From: Aquilaria yunnanensis
Taxonomy: Eukaryota; Streptophyta; Magnoliopsida; Malvales; Thymelaeaceae
NCBI GenBank assembly: GCA_039654915.1
Contig: CM077594.1
Location: 48,003,001-48,067,000 of the forward strand
Length of the DNA: 64,000 nucleotides
Reading direction: 5' to 3'
Shown here in pieces: positions 32,701 through 44,720 of this stretch. Position 1 is the stretch's first letter; every line of letters starts with the position of its first letter. The notes under the pieces are model-generated. The model was not told the origin of the DNA, did not search any database, and was given only the letters and a program-made list of their open reading frames with translations. Position numbers and translations under genes: made by a program.

Positions 32701-34261
32701 CTTCCTGCTCAAGGCATCTGCTACTAGTTGGCTTTGCCCTCTGTGTACTCTCTATACTACAGTCATACTCCTTGATGTACTCCAACCATCTCCTTTGCCT
32801 CATGTTCAACTCTTTCTGAGAGAACAAGTACTTTAGGCTCTTATGGTTAGTGTAGATCACAAAGGAATTAGCCATCAAGTAATGTCTGCATTGCTTCAGA
32901 GCAAAAATCACTACTCCCAGTTCTAGGTCATGGGTAGGATAATTTTGCTCATGGGCTCTTAACTACCTTGATCCATAAGCAATGACATTTCTGTCTTGCA
33001 TAAGCACAAACCCTAACCCGGATCTAGATGCATTTGTATATATGATGTAGGGCTTACTTGGATCAGGAAGAATCAATACTGGAGCTTCAATCAACCTCTG
33101 CTTGAGCTCCTAGAAACTCTTTTCACACTTTTCAATCCACTAAAATATTTGACCCTTCTTGGTCAATTAAGTAAGAACTGAGACAATCATGGAAAAGCCT
33201 GATACAAATCTCCTATAGTATCCAGCTAATCTTCGGAAACTTTTAATTTCCTTTAAATTCCTTGGTCTTCCCTACTCTTGCACTGCCTTAACCTTTGTAG
33301 GGTTTGCCTTAAGGCCTTGTTGATCTATGATATGTCCTACGAAAGTCACTTCCGTTATCTAGAATTCACACTTGGATAACTTGGCATAAAGGTGATGTTC
33401 CAATAGAGTCTGTAGGACAATATTCAGATGATGTTCATGTTCATTTTCATCCTTGGACTACACTAGGATGTTATCAATGAACACAACCACAAATTTGTCC
33501 AGATGTGGTCTGAACACCCTGTTCATCAAGTCCATGAAAGCAACTGGGGCATTAGTCAAACCAAATGGCATGCTTGCGTACTTATAATGCCCATATCTGG
33601 TCCTAAATGTAGTCTTAGGAATGTCCTCTTCCTTTACTTTCAACTAGAAGTATCCGGATCTTAAATCTATCTTGGAGAACATCTTAGCTCCCTTGAGTTG
33701 ATCAAAAAGATCCTCAATCCTAGTGAGTGGGTACTTGTTCTTGATAGTCACTGCATTGAGCTTCCTGTAGTCAATGCATAGTCTCAAAGATCCATCCCTC
33801 TTTTTCACAAAGAGAAAAGGAGCTCCCCATGGTTAAACACTTGGCCTTATGAACCCTTTTGCAAGAAGTTCATCAAGTTGTTTCTTGAGCTCATTCATCT
33901 CTGTTATTGGCATTCTATAAGGAGGTATAGATATTGAACTAGCTTCTACATGCAGCTTGATTTCAAACTCAATCTCTTTTTTTGCAACTTGATTTCAAAT
34001 TCTTATATTATGCATATCAAGCCATTTCATACCCAGATACTTAGGAATATCCAACACTAGCAGATTAGTCATAGCCTTAGTATTTCCTACTACTAGCTCA
34101 CAATCTTTAGCTAGGTCATTAGTGAAAAGAAGTTGACTACCTACTGTTTTCACTAAGGATATCCTAGGCATGATTTCAGTAGGCAATTTCATGGCATTAA
34201 CAAATTTCCTAGCCACTATAGACACAGATGCACCAGTATCAAACAGAACACTAACAGGCAT
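29690..34261 (-). pseudogene. A2 pol: protease to integrase with chromodomain-like tail
   Basis: Decayed chromovirus pol read right to left. Protease is at 33995-34261 (LFDTGASVSIVARKF). RT lies at about 33100-33960 (MPFGLTNAP; catalytic box reads FIDNILV where FIDDILV is expected, so the second Asp is lost). RNase H is at 32666-32911 (IYTNHKSLKYLF). Integrase is at 30200-32600, split by D3. The integrase C-terminus is at 29810-30181 (GPYKILDRVGKVAYRLALPP, SVHNVFHISMLKKC), followed by a chromodomain-like WSHHYEREVTWEIE near 29725-29815. Stops and frameshifts throughout. The chromodomain-like end would have guided integration to heterochromatin in an active relative. Confidence 0.88.
30487..31902 (-). 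mobile_element. Copia solo LTR D3
   Basis: 1416 bp, TGTTGGG...CTAACA, perfect CCCAT duplications (30482-30486, 31903-31907). Inserted in A2 integrase. Confidence 0.95.
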
Positions 34262-35950
34262 ACCATTAAGGTAATGTTACCTCTTAGTGCTCCTCCCTGC
34301 TCTGATGTCTCTAGCCTCTCCACTTGCAAGGCTCTACCAACTTTCTGCATTGGAGGCCGAGGCACTGGAGGAACTGGCCTTTGCTGTCCTTCCCAAGGTG
34401 CTCCTCCTCTAGCTCCTGCGCCAATAGGCCTTACTAAACCTTGGTCTTCTAGCTTCTTTTGAGCCTGTGGGTAGTCTTTAATCGAATGACCCATGGATCC
34501 ACATCTTAGACATACTTGAGTGTCAAAATAACAAGGTTTCTTTCCATGAAACTTCTTGCATTTAGGGCACCTTAGGCCAGGGAACTTCCCCTTAACCTTG
34601 CCCTCACCACCAAAATAGGAATTCTTGGCAATTCCCTTCCCATGTGGTGGCTTCTTTTGCTTGCCTCTTGCCTGACTATTTTCCTCTGGTCCACTGGGAA
34701 AAAATTTAGTCTCATACTCCTCTTACTCTACTAATAGAGCTTTCTACACTACTTCATAGTATGTAACTGCTCCAATAGGTTTAATAGCCTTTCTAATGTC
34801 TGACCTTAGGCCTCTGAAAAATATTTTGGCCTTCAACTCCTCTAGCCATGATACTGAGAAGCATACCTCACCAATTCACTGAATTTGTGCTCATACTCTA
34901 GGACACTGAGGTTGTCTTTGCTTAGAGCATCAAATTTGGCTTGCTTCATATCATTGATGGCATCACTGATGTACTTCTCCTGGAACAGCTGTGTGAACTC
35001 CGGGCAGCTCATCTGAATATCTCTTCCTAGTATTCTGCCTTTCTAGAAAGCATACTTATCTCTGGTGTTTCTCCACCAAATTTCTGCACTGCCTACCAAG
35101 TTTTAAGTAGCCAATGAAACCTTCTTGGTGGACTTGAGTGGCGTCCTCTCAAACATCTTTTCTATGAAGATTAACTACTCCTCAACTCTCTCTGGCCCAG
35201 CTCTTCCATCAAATTGTGGAGGTCTTAGGCCTTGAAACCTCTCCAACAATTTGACTTCATCTTTGCCTTTCAAATCCTCTTATCTATGTCTCCTGGATCT
35301 GTGAGAGCCCTCTGTTTGGTGTCGCTCTCTTTGATCTCTCCACCTTCTCCTAGATCTTCTTTCATCACCTTCCTCAATCTCATTACTAGTGGAGGAATGG
35401 TCATAGACTGAGGGCTTTGTCTTGGACACCTAACCAATCTCGGACCTTAGTCTTCTCCCTCTTGGGTTTCTCCTATCCTCATATTCCTCCTCAATGGTCT
35501 CATCATTTATATCTTATAAGCTTCGAGAAGGAACAAGTTCAGATGTGTTCCTGTATCCTCTTCTGGTTGCTGCAGTTCATCCTAAACTGGTTCTGCTTGA
35601 GCTACTTGGACTCCTTGCTGTTGTGCTTGAATCAGCCACATTAAGTTTTATTGATTAGTGCTAAGTTCCTCTGAAGCTCTAACCAAACCTAACGCACTTC
35701 AGGGTTTGTTACCCCCTGTCACCCTTGATTCCCTCTATTTTGTCCATTTCCTTGTTGCCCAGAATCAGTAGGAGGCCTTTGGGGTGGTTCCCCTCCCCAT
35801 GTGGTAACCGTGTTTACTTCTTGCGTTGATGATTCATCATAGAGCACATATAAAGATCATAGGTTTTTCAATGATACTTAACACTAGCAGCTGCCCAAAC
35901 TGAGTTTACGTATGTAAATGCATGCAATACAATTATATGCTATGTACATG
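34262..35950 (-). pseudogene. A2 gag remnant
   Basis: Counterpart of A1 gag. The zinc knuckle region near 34470-34520 reads CLRCGSMGHSIKDY, with the last Cys replaced by Tyr. Arg/Ser/Glu-rich N-terminal part at 35250-35480. Interrupted by stops throughout. Confidence 0.75.
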
Positions 35951-35960
35951 TACAAAACAT

Positions 35961-35973
35961 GCTCTGATACCAA
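35961..35973 (-). other. A2 primer-binding site
   Basis: Minus strand TTGGTATCAGAGC, complementary to tRNA-iMet, next to the 5' LTR whose first base is mutated (AGTTACC for TGTTACC at 35978). Confidence 0.88.
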
Positions 35974-35977
35974 CATC

Positions 35978-38900
35978 AGTTACCACTCTGGGGTAGTCCA
36001 ATTATGGTGCCAAAATTATGCATTTAGACACCCAAGATTGGTAATGTTCTGTAGGCCATCAAAACACTACCCTTAATGTGCATACCCAAGTGGCCCTCTT
36101 GGGCACAATGTAAACACATGCATATTGGTCAAACCATCACACACATATTCACATTTCATGCACACCATGGCAACAAAGAAGAAAAACATTAGCACAAGTC
36201 TTAATCTTGGCTACCACACATTAGGCAATCATGTTAAGTTCTAGTGACCAGCCACTGCACTTGTAACTTCCACTAATAAACTGTATCATTCTAGCCATGT
36301 ACCCCCTATTTTATTCACTCCATTGTCAACTAAACACTTAGAGCAAACCAAGGAATTTTTTTTTACATCAATAGCCCACCAATGGACCAACTTATGGATC
36401 TTTGAAGATGCTTACAAAATTCTAACCAAATCAACAGTAACTTAGCCATCGTTGCAATGTCATATCTTTGGCTACACCCCTCTAAATTTAGAAATTCCAA
36501 ATTCCAATTCAACCTCTAGATGTTCTCTAGCTGTGATTAAAATTTCATACAAATATTCCTTCTACAAAGAGATGTCGAACTCTAAGTGTAGAGTCAAAAT
36601 TCTTGTCACTTTATGACCATTTTGCCCATACAAAATTTTATAAGAGTGCAAAAACTTCATTCACAAGGGAAAACCCTCCAAAGTTATCCCATATCTGTCC
36701 ATTACATGTAGGTAACATATTCCCCTGCATTTAATAACTTTATGTGGCCAACACAGAATTTACAAATATGCAGCCCATCATTCACACTTAGGTAGCTTTG
36801 CATAACATCACCTACAAAACCAAAACATTACTGAAATGTTCACATACTTGTCTCATTTTACATACAATACATGTACATGCATACATGCACTACAAAATGG
36901 TCTTAACAAAGCTAAATATGCACCCAAGGTTACAGCAACGCCTGAGACACAATGGACTCCAGAACAGGATACTGGGCAGCTGTTGCACAACACAATAAGT
37001 ACCACTATTAAAAATACCAAATGTGCTTCTAAAATCCCCAAACTTTCTAGATCAATACTAGACATATGGAAGTTCATATACCTGAAAATTCACATCAAAA
37101 CTCAAACCACAAATGTCAGTTTAAATGTGATCTTTGTGCTGGATCAGAAAAAACACTTTGCAATGTCATATCTTTGGCAACATGTCTCCAAATTCAGAAA
37201 TGTTGAATTGAAGTTCAACCTCTAGATGTTCTCTAGATGTGGTCAAAATTTCATACAAATATTCTTTCTACACAGGGAGATATATAACTTTAAGTCCAGA
37301 GTTGAAATTCTGGTCACTTTATGACCATTTTGCCCGTACAAAATTTCATAAGTGTGCAAACACTTCATTGACAATGGGAAAACCCTCCAAAGCTATCCCT
37401 TATATGTCCATTACACATAGGAATTACATTCCCTTCCTTTTAACAACTTTATGTGGCCAAAACAAAATTTACTAGTAAGGAGCCCATCATTCACACTTGG
37501 GCAGCTTTGCACCACATCACTTACATAGTCAAAACATTCCTCAAATGTTCACATACTTGTCTCATTTTACATACACTACATGTACATGAATACATCCAGT
37601 ACAATATGGTATTACCTTAGATAAAAACGTGCCCTAGGTTACAGGAATGCCTGAGACACAATGCCCCAGAAACAAGATCTTGGACAGTTGATGCGTAACA
37701 CAATAAGTACCATCATTAAAAATACCAAATGTGCTCCTAAAATCACCAACCTCTTCAGATCACAACTAGACATATGGAAGTTCATGCAACTAAAATTTCA
37801 AATCAAAACTCAAACCACAAATATCAGTTTGAATGTGATCTTTCTGCTAGATCTGAAATGACAGAATTGAGGGGAGTAAGTTTTGTTGAGAAACTTAGTA
37901 AGGGTAGCAATTGGATTCAATAGGCAATGTGACCATCATTACAACCTGCATCCAAAGAAACTAAAACACAAAAAAAAAACAATGCATATATACAAGATCT
38001 AGCAACCAAATGCACTAGCCATTCACAACCAACAAACACATGAAATGCAGCAGCAAGAATAACCATTGGTTAGTCCATAAAACACACAATAAACATAACA
38101 AAATCACTATGGCAGCCCTCCTCAAGCTAATACATGGTCTTAGGAGGATTTTAACAATAATTAGTACTAACTTTTGGGCCCTAGAAACCCAGAAATTCGC
38201 TGCCAACACTGTGCACTTCACCCTAGGCCACAGAACCTTCAATAAGTGCACTCCCCTCACTAAGCTTGGTTCATCAAGCTCATGGCTCTCTTCCAAGCTT
38301 AGCCCTAGCTCCATGGTTGCTTGAAAATAAAAAAAATAACCCATAAGAGCAAGAGAACCCTTACCTTGAGTGTATGCTGAAATTGTACCTTGATCCTAGA
38401 TGCACTCAAGTCTTAGCACCACATTGCTTCCAATTGCCCTTTCCTGCTTTCTTTTGCCTTCAATTTCAATCTTGGCGGTATGGTGGCTATCGAGGAAATG
38501 TGCTTGTGTTCTTGGGTTGGAGGAGGAGGAAAATGAGAGAGGGATAAGTGATTGGGCCACTTAAATTGGCTTAAATGAGCTTAAGGGCACAAAACGCACT
38601 TAAACAAGCTTAACCTTGCCCTATGTCATTTTCCTTCTCGCTAATTATGGATTCTTTGTCTTAAACTCATCGGTACACATGTGCCCAACATTTTTGACTA
38701 TTTATTAAGCCTTGGCTGCCTCCCCCATGGGGGGATAACCCCACAATTCCACCCTTAGACTTAAGTCAAAAGCTTTAACACCTTAAGGTTTACACTAACA
38801 CATTTATGTCATTAATGCCATAAGCAATTTGGTCCTCCAATAGTACTTTCATACCATAAGCAATTTGGTCCTCCAATAGTACTTTCATACCATTCATATC

Positions 38901-39175
38901 CTTCCCATAACTCTCGAAGTCTCTTTCTTGAGAGTTTTTCAATTGAGTACCCGAATTTCAAAAACCTTACAAAAAAGTCCATAGGTTGCTTGACAAACAA
39001 GCAATCCTTAAGACTTTTGTTCGGGGCCAAGTTACCAACTTGGAACACTTTTAAGGAGTTGTTGATCATGCCTTTTACCCCCACACTTCAATCACTATGG
39101 TGAGATTACACAATATAATGGTTTTTAGCCATTATGACACACTTGTAATTCTCCCTTTTTTGTGAGCTGGTAACA
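35978..39175 (-). repeat. A2 5' LTR with internal duplication
   Basis: 3198 bp, against 2075 bp for the partner LTR. The difference is a 706-bp tandem duplication here and a deletion in the partner. It ends GGTAACA. Confidence 0.88.
36453..37864. repeat. 706-bp tandem duplication in A2 5' LTR
   Basis: The stretch beginning TGCAATGTCATATCTTTGG occurs at 36453 and again at 37159; following sequence stays parallel to about 37150 and 37860. The two units are diverged, so the duplication is not very recent. Only one unit exists in the A1 LTR and in the A2 3' LTR. Confidence 0.8.
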
Positions 39176-39180
39176 TCTCG

Positions 39181-39445
39181 GTTGCACCATTTCGTTGCAT
39201 GGTGCCATATAACCCATCATTAACATAAGTTTAAGTTTAAGCACCTGATTACAAGTACAATTCAGCCCTTAAACTTTTTTTCTCGCCATTAGCACTTAGG
39301 CCATTTTAAATGTGCATTTTGAACCCGATAGTTCTCGATTACACATATACATGACCTTCCTCATTTTCACTTAAGTCCCTCATTGTTTTTATGCATTTCC
39401 CCGACATTTTTGGCATAGGCCAAGTATTGAGGTAGGGTCCTAACA
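39181..39445 (-). repeat. C0 3' LTR, second segment
   Basis: Resumes after the A2 target duplication and ends GTCCTAACA, the same terminal pattern as C1 (GAGCCTAACA). Confidence 0.8.
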
Positions 39446-39648
39446 ACTCCTCCCTCCTTAAAGAATTTGGTCCTCCAAATTTGTCACAAGTTTTGGATAC
39501 AATTGAGGGTAATATTTGATAATCTCCTGTTCTACTTCCCAGGTTGCCTCTTCAGGAATATGATGACTCCATTTAACCTTAATCATGGAAATCCACTTAC
39601 TTCTCAACTTCATAGTATCTCTGGCTAGGATCTGAATAGGTACCTCTT
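39446..39648 (-). pseudogene. C0 purine tract and integrase chromodomain-like C-terminus
   Basis: The purine tract CTTTAAGGAGGGAGGAGT (minus strand, 39446-39463) is followed by the end of pol: ILARDTMKLRSKWISMIKV, then WSHHIPEEATWEVEQEI and KYYPQLYPKLVTN, a chromodomain-like tail like that of A2 but distinct. The frame is cut at 39648 by the B2 LTR. The rest of C0 is expected beyond the window. Confidence 0.8.
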
Positions 39649-40509
39649 TGATAGCCGAAGCTCTACTGCCCTTTAAACCCATAAGCTCAGGGAAAGTATC
39701 ACCCTTGGAGAAGGCAAGCATCACCCACGAAGAGGGCGAGCACCAACCTCAGAAAGTAGGGTCTAACACCCTGAACACCCGACCTTGGTGATCCATCATC
39801 ACCCCTGGTAATGCCAGTATCAACCTCGGGAATACGGTGTGCCGCCATCCTCGGTAAGATGACCTAACCAGCTTCGGAGGAGGAAGGCTCACCACCTTCG
39901 GCACGGGAGAACACCCCTGAAGGGGAGTATCCGTGCCAAGGGGACTCACGAATTACTGAAACGACCTCGGAAAAAAGCTCTCATATTCCAAAGGGGTCTC
40001 TTCTACCAAAGGGATCTCAAGAGTGTGGTAAAAACAATTAAGAAGCCTCTGACATGCTGTCCTCGTACACAACATGCCACCCTCATACACGGTCTAACAT
40101 GCTACCACCGCACACATCCTGTCGTGCAGACCTACCCCGGCCTTGACCTCTGGCCAGAACGGCCTATAGCCGGCTAGAGGCCCCATACGCCCAAAGGTAC
40201 GGATTACATCCGACCGAACATGTGTCATAATCTGAGCTGGTTACGTCGGGCAGGTTTCTCCATTACACACTCCTATATATATATGGGGGGAGATACATTT
40301 TTCATATTCTTACTACTCCAGTCTCACAAGATACTGACTTGGGCGTCGGAGGCTCCTCCCTAAAAAAATACTCCGGGGGCCTCCTAACCTTTGTTCTTTG
40401 AGTGTTCCAGGAATTTCTCCTAGGAAGTCATTCCTTCATACGCTCTTCCCTTACCGGAAGGCCCTTCCAATCTCACAATGTCACAGAGCGAAGATGCCGA
40501 TGGGCATTA
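39649..40509 (+). repeat. B2 5' LTR
   Basis: 861 bp, TGATAGCCGAAG...GGGCATTA (last bases mutated from CA). ACATGTGT (40218-40225) and a TATA box (40268-40279) match the arrangement of other B LTRs. ATG at 40478 opens the gag frame, 32 nt before the LTR end. Confidence 0.9.
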
Positions 40510-40521
40510 TCTTGCGCCATC
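40510..40521 (+). other. B2 primer-binding site, split by C1
   Basis: TCTTGCGCCATC here and TGTGGGAACC at 43379-43388 form one primer site, interrupted by C1 and its CCATC duplication. Compare B1 15026-15044. Confidence 0.85.
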
Positions 40522-43373
40522 TGTCACACCTCACACAGGCCCTGGCCCAAAATTCTAAGTTTAACTCCCAAACCCAGAATTTAATTTCAAGTTCTTCAAT
40601 TCGGCCAAACAAGCAAAGACACCATTAAGTCTTATTTTCTTGAGGTGGAAAGCCTGGGAGGTGGCCCAGGAGGCTTTAAAACAAATCCATAGTTTACTTG
40701 CAGCAGATGTCAGGCCCAACACCACTAACTTGCAAAACAAGCAAGGCTTTAGTAGTTTACTTGCATGACAAGCAAGGCAACACTTAATGAAAGTTAAGTG
40801 CTTATATGGTGTGCAATCAAGTGTGCTACTTAAATGGCAACCAAGAAGCCCATAGTATTTACTTTGGTTTTGAAAACACATGTTGATATGCATATGATCT
40901 TCTCGGCCAACAAAAGTACACAAGGTGGTTCACAACATTTCATGCTTCACATTTACATCAACAAACATAAGTCCATAACTATTCACATAGGTGCCAAACC
41001 TTGGCCCAAAGCATCCAACATATATATATATGTCCAAAACCATCCATAAGGTCATACACATAACTTGGCACATAAGTCCAACAAAACCAACACAAAGCTA
41101 GGTATCCAAGACTACACATATAAACACAAAATGGTAGTCTACCTAGTATCCAACATGGCTACATGCCATGAACCCAAAAGTCTACCAAAGCCAAGTTATA
41201 GTACAACCCATTACCACTAATGGTCAAATAGTACGTTAAGGATCCCATACAAAAGCACACACTGCAACACCAACCCAATAGCCATGTTCATTGTCATAAA
41301 GGTGAACACTATCATTAGAGCCAAAGTCTAAGTATCCATACTGCACTCCTAGACAGGTACCAACATACAAGCCTGCAAACTTAGCACATAAGTCTCGGCC
41401 AACTTGTAAAATAAGACTTGTAATGCACAAAACCCATAAGCCAAGCACACATTGGCACATACCTTGACAACTAAGCAAGATAGCACAAAACACCAGCACC
41501 AAACAAGTAAGCACTATTCAGGCCGAATGTCTTTTCCTGAAAAACAAGTAGGATGGGTAGTGATTATAAAACTCAGTAGAGTTCACTTGATATACAACTC
41601 AACTAAGAGTTTATTTAGTTAAGCTGAGTAAACAACTCAAGCTTAACCTCCCATTAGCTCAACATAACCTGCAAAACAAACACAAAGACTAGGAAAACCA
41701 AATATATACATATACATATACATGATAGATAACCGAGGCATATAATCAACAATAACATAAATTGGGTTAGCAAGCACAAAAAATTCAGCAAAGCACACAA
41801 TAACACACACACACACCACAAAGTGCTCTTGGCCAATATTCCATAACATGTGCCCATGTTCATTTTGCACACATAACCTCATCAAATACTCCACTTCCAC
41901 TTAGAGCTCCAAAATGCCTAGCAAATAGGCCACATTTACTAGCATTTCTAGCACATGTACAATAGTTAATTAGCTAATCAACACATAACCGAATCCATTC
42001 TCAATAGCCCATCAAGCAACTAAGGTCATTTGGCAATTTTATCCATCACTTAGCTACTCTAAACACTTGAACCATGGTAATTCACCAAGCAAAGTCAAGT
42101 GTTAAGTGAACCTTACCTCAATATTGCTTTCGGCCACAATCCAACTTTCAATGCCCAAGGGTTCTTCACTCAAAATAGCCTACCATAAAAACAATTAGGC
42201 ATCAACAACCCTTATTCATGGATTAATTACCGTGTATTCAAAGAAGAACACCAATTTACTTTAATTCACACTCTTGGCCAAATACACATTTCCAAGCCGA
42301 AACTACATTTGCACAATTAGCCCATCAATATACCAATTTAGCATTACCATCTCTTGTTCATGGAACCAATACCATGAATCAAGAGAAGAGCATGAGATTA
42401 CCTCAAGTTAAGTTTTCGGCCAAACACCAAACTTCCAAGCCAAAGTGTTCTTCACCAATTTGGCCTCATATACCATAAATTCAACACTTTAACTCCTTGT
42501 TCATGGAATTCAAACCATGTAATCACAGAAATACCAAGTTTACCTCAAAACCCTAGCTTGGTTGGCTCGGCCCTTCCTTGTTCTTCAAGAACCAAAGCTT
42601 GAATCCAACTGGTCTAATTCCGAAACAAGCCTTGCTAGCTGGTCTCCTCCAATTGTCTCCAAATTTGCTTGAATTCAAGAGCAATTTCGGATGAACACTC
42701 AAGAACAAGCTCTCTGCCAAGAAATGAATGAACAAGCCCGAAATGGAGACAATGAGAGCTTTAGTGGCTTTGACTAAGTCCGGCCATATGACAGATGTGC
42801 ATAAGTTGGCAATTATGCTAATTCTTGGCCTCAACTTAATTGCATGCATCAATGAAGCCCACACTTGTTCACGGCCACACATGAACCATTAAAACATGTA
42901 TCTACTTGGGTACTTTAGTCACCTCATGGCCTATAATGCCATGCACATGCCAAACACAAGTACCAAGGTGTGCCATTTCTTCCCAATAAAATCGGCCATG
43001 TAACTAGAAATAATTCTAGTTAGGCAAACTAGAATAATTATGGTTTAAGCCTTAGTGGGAGACATGATGTGACTTGTTATCATTGTTGTCTTCTTAATTT
43101 GGCCTAGTATTGCACTAGTCACCATAAAAACATGCATGGCCGAAAACATCATCCCACACTTTGTGGTTTTAATTGTACCACCAAGCTAAGTGTGTAATTT
43201 AGTCCTCAAATATTATTTTCTGTCATTTCTCCCACATTCAAATTTCTGTGTCCAAATAGGCCCTCAAAGTTACCAGCCTTGCACATACATCACTGTACTA
43301 GTTTCCATAGTCCTTCACATCACTTCTTTTTATTCCTTGGCCTAAGCCAAGCACTTAGGAGGTGAGCCTAACA
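40522..43373 (+). mobile_element. Solo LTR C1
   Basis: 2852 bp, TGTCACACC...CCTAACA, perfect CCATC duplications (40517-40521, 43374-43378). No internal gypsy sequence, no convincing ORF. It contains three to four diverged repeats of about 145 bp (42130-42570). Element orientation is inferred from C0, which would make C1 a minus-strand element; strand here follows the TGTCACACC-to-CCTAACA reading. Confidence 0.93.
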
Positions 43374-43378
43374 CCATC

Positions 43379-44720
43379 TGTGGGAACCCACTCTCAGGTG
43401 GCTGTCGTTGAGACTCCGCGTTCTTAGGACAAGGGACTTCTAAAGTCCCCGTCCGCGCCAGAGGTTCAACTGGCAACCGAACAACCTGCCGCAAGGACTT
43501 CCTTGCCCGAAGATGAACATCCTCTAACCATTACGATGAGCTTCCTACATGATTTTCAACGCTCCATTGTGGCCGAAATGATGCAAAAACTAGACCAAAG
43601 GTGGTCACAACAGCCTTCAAGCCGAAGAGCGCCCTCACCAACACCCCGCCGAGAGAAAAGCCCAATATCTACCCACCAAAGTTCGGGCAGCGGGGACATT
43701 CGTAATGAATCCTCGATGGAGGACGTGCCTCCCAGAGTCTTACGTATTGCAGAAGTAGGGCTAAAATGGGCTAGGACTTCCCACCAGTGAAGTTTTTCAC
43801 CTAAGGAAATATCACAATCTCCCCACCGCCGATGTCACTCCCCGAAAAGGTAGCGCCATTCTCCGTTGCCAGAGGCCTCCAGGTAGCGAGAAGAACTCAG
43901 GGCCACCATCCTTATGGAAAGGATCCTAGAAAGGCTGGAAGAAGTAGAGAGGCAGGTCGCTCGAAAGCCAGTATGGTCAAGGTTATCTGAGACCTTCATC
44001 GGAGAAGAGTCACCCTTCATCTAGACGGTAGTGGAGATGCCAATGCCGAGCAACTTTTGAGTCGCTCGCTTGGAAACCTATGATGGACGAAGTGACCCTC
44101 AGGCCCACCTGACCAAGTACAGATGCAGCATGGTGGTACACGGTGCCGACGATGCCACCCTGTGCAAATGCTTTGAGGTCACCCTTTCCGGTCCTGCGAC
44201 CTCGTGGTACAACTCCGTTGGCCCTAGGACAACAGTAAGTTTCCAAGAGCTGTCCACAGCATTCATGCATTAGTTCATCGGCAGTAGGCCGATAGCAAAG
44301 ATGCTTGTCCAGATGTTCGACATAGCACAGAGGAATGGGGAAACCATTCGCGACTATGTTGAAAGATTCAACTGAGAGGCCTTGAGCATGCCAGACTTTT
44401 GCCCTGAAATACGTATCCTCGCCATGATACGGGGACGTCAGGGAGACTGACAACTTTTCTACGAGTTCTCGAAAGACCCCCTGGACACCCTGGGTGAGTT
44501 CTACTGAAGAGCCGAATAGCATATGACTGTTGAAGAACTGAGAATGGGAGGATCAAAGCCTAATCATTATCATCCCAAAGGCGAAAACCATCAGCCCCGG
44601 TATCCAGCCGAGGGCTGTGGGAAGGCTCGAAAGTAGAAGGGGAAAACACCCATGTCATTTACTCCCCTAAACACCTCTCAAACAAACTATTGCTGGCCAT
44701 GGAAAGGCAAGGAAACCCGA
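43379..44720 (+). pseudogene. B2 gag
   Basis: Frame from the LTR ATG (40478) continues here as SVGTHSQVAVVET, as in B1, then stops at TAG 43425-43427. Later parts: TITMSFLHDFQRSIVAEM (43530), gag domain ETYDGRSDPQAHLTKY and CFEVTLSGPATSWYNS (44070-44220). Multiple stops and frame changes. Parallel to B1 gag along its length. Confidence 0.82.

Larger units (their letters stand above)
21919..39175 (-). mobile_element. Ty3/gypsy chromovirus-type element A2, complete outline
   Basis: A minus-strand element with 3' LTR (21919-22044 plus 27735-29683), purine tract, pol, gag, tRNA-iMet primer site and 5' LTR (35978-39175). Flanking duplication TCTCA (21914-21918) / TCTCG (39176-39180). Pol and gag contain many stops. 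It contains E in the 3' LTR and D3 in integrase, and itself sits in the C0 LTR. Confidence 0.9.
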
